Assembly: GCA_035606945.1 (NCBI GenBank)
Contig: DATNDR010000011.1
Coordinates: 1-64,000 of the forward strand
Direction: 5' to 3'
Length of the DNA: 64,000 nt
Origin: GCA-003244245 sp035606945
GTDB taxonomy: Bacteria; Actinomycetota; Actinomycetes; Mycobacteriales; Pseudonocardiaceae
Numbering within the stretch: position 1 is the stretch's first letter; the number at the start of each line of letters is the position of its first letter. A model generated the notes under the pieces. It was not told the DNA's origin and searched no databases. It was given only the letters and a program-made list of their open reading frames with translations. Of this stretch, positions 61,236-64,000 are shown piece after piece. The position numbers were made by a program, and so were the translations under genes.

Positions 61236-63335
61236 ATGACGGAAAGCGCCGATACCAAGTATCGTGTTGAGGCGGGACGTTCGCACCCGCTGGGGGCGAT
61301 TCCCGATGCTGGCGGGGTCAATTTCTCGCTCTACGCTGCGGATGCCACCGCGGTCACGTTACTGCTTTTCGACGCGGCCGACTCTGCCGAACCGATTGAG
61401 ACTATCAAGCTGGATCCAGCGGTCAACCAAACATTTCAATTCTGGCATGCCTATGTGCGCGGGGCTACGCCAGGACTGCACTACGCCTACCGTGTCGACG
61501 GGCCCCGGGATCTGTCCGGATCCGGTCATCGATACAACCTCAACAAAATTCTGCTCGATCCCTACGCGAGAGGCGTCACCAAAAACCTCTGGAACCGTGG
61601 CCGCGCCTGCGACGCCGATGACAACCTGGACTGCTCCATGCGCAGCGCGGTGATCGACATTGGGTGCTATGACTGGGAGGGCGACCAGCCGCTGAACCGC
61701 CCGATGAGCCAGACAGTGATCTATGAGCTGCACGTCGGCGGCTTCACAAAATCACCCACCTCTGGGGTGGAGAACCCCGGGACCTTCGCCGGGATCGTGG
61801 AGAAGATTCCCTACCTGCGGGAACTCGGAGTGACGGCGGTTGAGCTCATGCCCGTCTTCGCGTTCGACGAATCTGGTGTCGCAGGAACATCTCCGGACGG
61901 GACCTTCCTGACCGACTACTGGGGTTACAACCCGCTGGGCTTTTTTTCCCCGCACCCGGAGTACTGCCAGAGCCCCGGGGAGGGCAAGCATATCGATAAC
62001 TTCCGGGATATGGTGAAGGCCCTGCACAGAGCCGGAATCGAAGTAATCCTGGACGTGGTCTTCAATCACACCACCGAAGGCAACCACCTCGGCCCGATGA
62101 TTTCATTCAAGGGGCTCGCTAACGATACATACTACTATCTCGTGCCCCAGGACAAGCAGTATTACATGGATTACTCCGGCTGCGGAAATACCCTTGACTG
62201 CAACCATCCTATGGTGGAGAAATTCGTCCGCGAGTGCCTGGAGTTCTGGGTTAAAGTGCTGCATGTAGATGGTTTCCGTTTTGACGAGGGCTCCGTCCTG
62301 TCGCGCGGGCCGGACGGCAGTCCGATGACTTATCCACCGGTGCTGTGGGAGATTGAGTTATCCGAATCATTGGCCGACGTAAAGGTCATCGCTGAGGCGT
62401 GGGATGCTGCCGGTCTCTACCAAGTCGGCACTTTCCCAGGCGGCACCCGCTGGGCGGTCTGGAATGGGCGCTACCGCGACGACGTACGCCGCTTCGTCCG
62501 CGGTGACGGAGGCCTGGTAGGCCAGGTCGCCACCCGCATCGCGGGGAGTGCTGACCTCTTCCAGCGGTTTGGAGAAGTTCCCGACAATAGCATTAACTTC
62601 ATCACTGCGCATGACGGCTTTACGCTAAACGACCTGGTTTCTTACAACACGAAACACAATGAGGCCAACGGTGAGGGAAACCGGGACGGCAACAACGACA
62701 ACGATAGCTGGAACTGTGGTGTGGAAGGCGACACCGGAGATCCGGCGATGGAGGCGCTTCGTCAACGCCAGATCAAGAATTTCGCCGCTATACTGATGCT
62801 TTCGCAGGGCGTGCCGATGATAGTCGCTGGTGATGAGGTCAGACGCACTCAGCGGGGCAACAACAATGCCTACTGTCAGGATAATGAAATCAGTTGGTTC
62901 GACTGGAATCTGGTGCAGCGTAATCACGATATCTTCCGGTTCTTCAAGGAGATGATCGCTTTTCGCGGCCGCCATCCGATCGTGCACCGTCCGCGGTATT
63001 TTACCGCCGAGGCGAATGAGCGTGGTCTCCTGGATATCGCCTGGCATGGGTGCAAGCTCAATTCCCCCGGTTGGTCGGATCCTAGCTCATCGGTGCTGGC
63101 GTTCACCATGGGCGGCTTCGACGATGATGCCGACCTGCACGTGATGCTCAATATGTCCGGCCAGGACCTGGACTTCGAGGTCCCGCCAGTGTCTGGGCGC
63201 ACATGGTGGCGCGCGGTCGATACCTCGTTGCCTTCCCCGCAGGATATCGCCCAGCCCGGCGATGAAATCGAAATCAAGCCAGACGACAGCTACCGCGTCA
63301 ACGCACGCAGCGTGGTGGTCCTGATCTCGCAGTAG
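61236..63335 (+). CDS. glgX: Glycogen debranching enzyme GlgX
   Basis: The 699-residue isoamylase-type GH13_11 enzyme has an N-terminal CBM48 (HPLGAIPDAGGVNFSLYAAD, RYNLNKILLDPYARGVT). The catalytic domain has DYWGYNPLGFFSPHPEYC, ILDVVFNHTTEGN, DGFRFDEGSVLSR (nucleophile Asp about 349), IAEAWDAAGLYQVG (acid/base Glu about 387) and FITAHDGFTLNDLVSYN (Asp about 460). It removes alpha-1,6 branches from glycogen limit dextrins. It is the only glycogen gene of the cluster; no glgP, glgB or treY/Z is in the window. ATG 61236 is chosen behind GGGA. Confidence 0.9.
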   Translation: MTESADTKYRVEAGRSHPLGAIPDAGGVNFSLYAADATAVTLLLFDAADSAEPIETIKLDPAVNQTFQFWHAYVRGATPGLHYAYRVDGPRDLSGSGHRYNLNKILLDPYARGVTKNLWNRGRACDADDNLDCSMRSAVIDIGCYDWEGDQPLNRPMSQTVIYELHVGGFTKSPTSGVENPGTFAGIVEKIPYLRELGVTAVELMPVFAFDESGVAGTSPDGTFLTDYWGYNPLGFFSPHPEYCQSPGEGKHIDNFRDMVKALHRAGIEVILDVVFNHTTEGNHLGPMISFKGLANDTYYYLVPQDKQYYMDYSGCGNTLDCNHPMVEKFVRECLEFWVKVLHVDGFRFDEGSVLSRGPDGSPMTYPPVLWEIELSESLADVKVIAEAWDAAGLYQVGTFPGGTRWAVWNGRYRDDVRRFVRGDGGLVGQVATRIAGSADLFQRFGEVPDNSINFITAHDGFTLNDLVSYNTKHNEANGEGNRDGNNDNDSWNCGVEGDTGDPAMEALRQRQIKNFAAILMLSQGVPMIVAGDEVRRTQRGNNNAYCQDNEISWFDWNLVQRNHDIFRFFKEMIAFRGRHPIVHRPRYFTAEANERGLLDIAWHGCKLNSPGWSDPSSSVLAFTMGGFDDDADLHVMLNMSGQDLDFEVPPVSGRTWWRAVDTSLPSPQDIAQPGDEIEIKPDDSYRVNARSVVVLISQ

Positions 63336-63367
63336 TCAGGCCCTCGCAGCAGGCAAGGAGACGACCA

Positions 63368-64000
63368 ATGGACAAGATGCAGTTCACCTTCTCGGATACC
63401 ATCGCCGGTTACGTCACGGCAACCGAAGGGGCACCGGACGGCGCGTTTGGCCTCAAGACCAGCGACGGACGTGAGTTCCAGGTAAAGCTGACCGATGTCA
63501 CGTTCGCAGAGGTGATTCGTAACCCACACGAGCCGTTCCAGGACCCGGGTGCTCCTATACAGAGCCTGCTGACACCTGGTCGTTTCCTGTTCGCATATGG
63601 CGTCTTCTACCCTGAGGGCGGCGATTACTCCTTCGAAGCGCAGCGCATCGTGCTGGTCGGCCGCACCCGAAACGAGTGGCGCTTCGAGTCCGCGGACTGG
63701 TGGATCAACCAGGTTCGCGACCTGGCCGAGTTCTATTTCAAGGCACAGTTCCCCGACGGTGTCATCGACTATCGAACTTACCGTACCCAGCTGACCCTTG
63801 AGGGGCAGAAGATCGACACCACCCGGCAGGAGACGGATACGATCTCTCGGATGGTTTACGGCTTCGCCTCTGCCTATATGCTTACCGGCGAGGACCGGTA
63901 CTTGCAGGCCGCCGAGAAGGGGACGGAGTACCTGCGAGAACAGATGCGAGCGATCAACGAGAAAGAAGAGATTGTTTACTGGTACCATGGGGCAGATATT
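63368..64000 (+). CDS. AGE-epimerase-like protein, 3' truncated by the window
   Basis: ATG 63368 has a strong AAGGAGA site, and 211 codons are open to the window end. Residues 1-95 form a beta-rich domain (MQFTFSDTIAGYVTATEGAP ... FAYGVFYPEGGDYSFEAQRI). From about 105 begins an alpha/alpha-barrel-like part: WWINQVRDLAEFYFKAQFPD, TRQETDTISRMVYGFASAYM, TGEDRYLQAAEKGTEYLREQ. The second resembles N-acylglucosamine 2-epimerase (AGE) / cellobiose-epimerase repeats, which act on free sugars. The N-terminal domain is not usual for AGE. 32 bp after glgX and co-directional, so part of the same cluster. Confidence 0.7.
   Translation, partial: MDKMQFTFSDTIAGYVTATEGAPDGAFGLKTSDGREFQVKLTDVTFAEVIRNPHEPFQDPGAPIQSLLTPGRFLFAYGVFYPEGGDYSFEAQRIVLVGRTRNEWRFESADWWINQVRDLAEFYFKAQFPDGVIDYRTYRTQLTLEGQKIDTTRQETDTISRMVYGFASAYMLTGEDRYLQAAEKGTEYLREQMRAINEKEEIVYWYHGADI

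Overview
The window is high-GC actinobacterial chromosome. Support for this comes from GTG/TTG starts with purine-rich ribosome sites, RbpA, WhiA, OpcA, the Mec-CysO-CysM cysteine pathway, a DUF222/HNH (13E12-type) endonuclease and a Streptomyces-like phosphoglucose isomerase. Two blocks follow gene orders known from Mycobacterium tuberculosis: clpS-DUF2017-mec-cysO-cysM-murI-MBL-rph-rdgB, and uvrC-rapZ-yvcK-whiA-gap-pgk-tpi-secG ... pgl-opcA-zwf-tal-tkt-ctaB. The genus cannot be fixed from sequence alone; a Pseudonocardiales- or Frankiales-like actinomycete is a reasonable guess.

Layout. 0-10 kb is accessory and decaying. Intact genes (lipoprotein, membrane protein, bluB, a YihY transporter-like protein, a lytic transglycosylase, DUF2218 and PNPOx-like proteins) alternate with fragments of an APC permease, a CtaG-like protein, a DUF1501 protein and RodA, plus a very His-rich 51-residue protein on the minus strand. 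10.6-15 kb carries a GH13 enzyme, cutA and ftsH. 15-19 kb is a partner-switching / stressosome cluster (STAS, RsbW-like, RsbT, RsbX-like), in which one RsbR-RsbS gene and one response-regulator gene look broken or rearranged. 19-27 kb holds an L,D-transpeptidase, ctaD, serB, a PTH2 hydrolase, a DinG-like helicase and pncB. 27-33 kb is the cysteine-biosynthesis / murI / rph / rdgB block. 34-43 kb runs uvrC to rbpA. 43-55 kb is the pentose-phosphate cluster on the minus strand, interrupted by a DUF222/HNH gene beside a truncated photolyase. ctaB, three small conserved genes and a universal stress protein follow.

The last 6 kb (57.98-64.0 kb) is a tight co-directional cluster: a 294-residue DJ-1/PfpI-like protein, a ThDP-dependent decarboxylase/synthase-like enzyme, a second DJ-1/PfpI protein, a GlgX debranching enzyme, and an AGE-epimerase-like protein cut by the window end. 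I know of no described pathway with this composition, and it is the best candidate here for an uncharacterised system.

The other striking signal is a 22-24 bp imperfect palindrome, with arms CCCGAYAT...ATRTCGGG. It occurs six times at four places between 12.7 and 25.7 kb, always at gene 3' ends, twice as facing pairs that form 23-27 bp perfect hairpins. In two unrelated genes (ftsH and pncB) it is read in the same frame and supplies the C-terminal residues RHGDISG.
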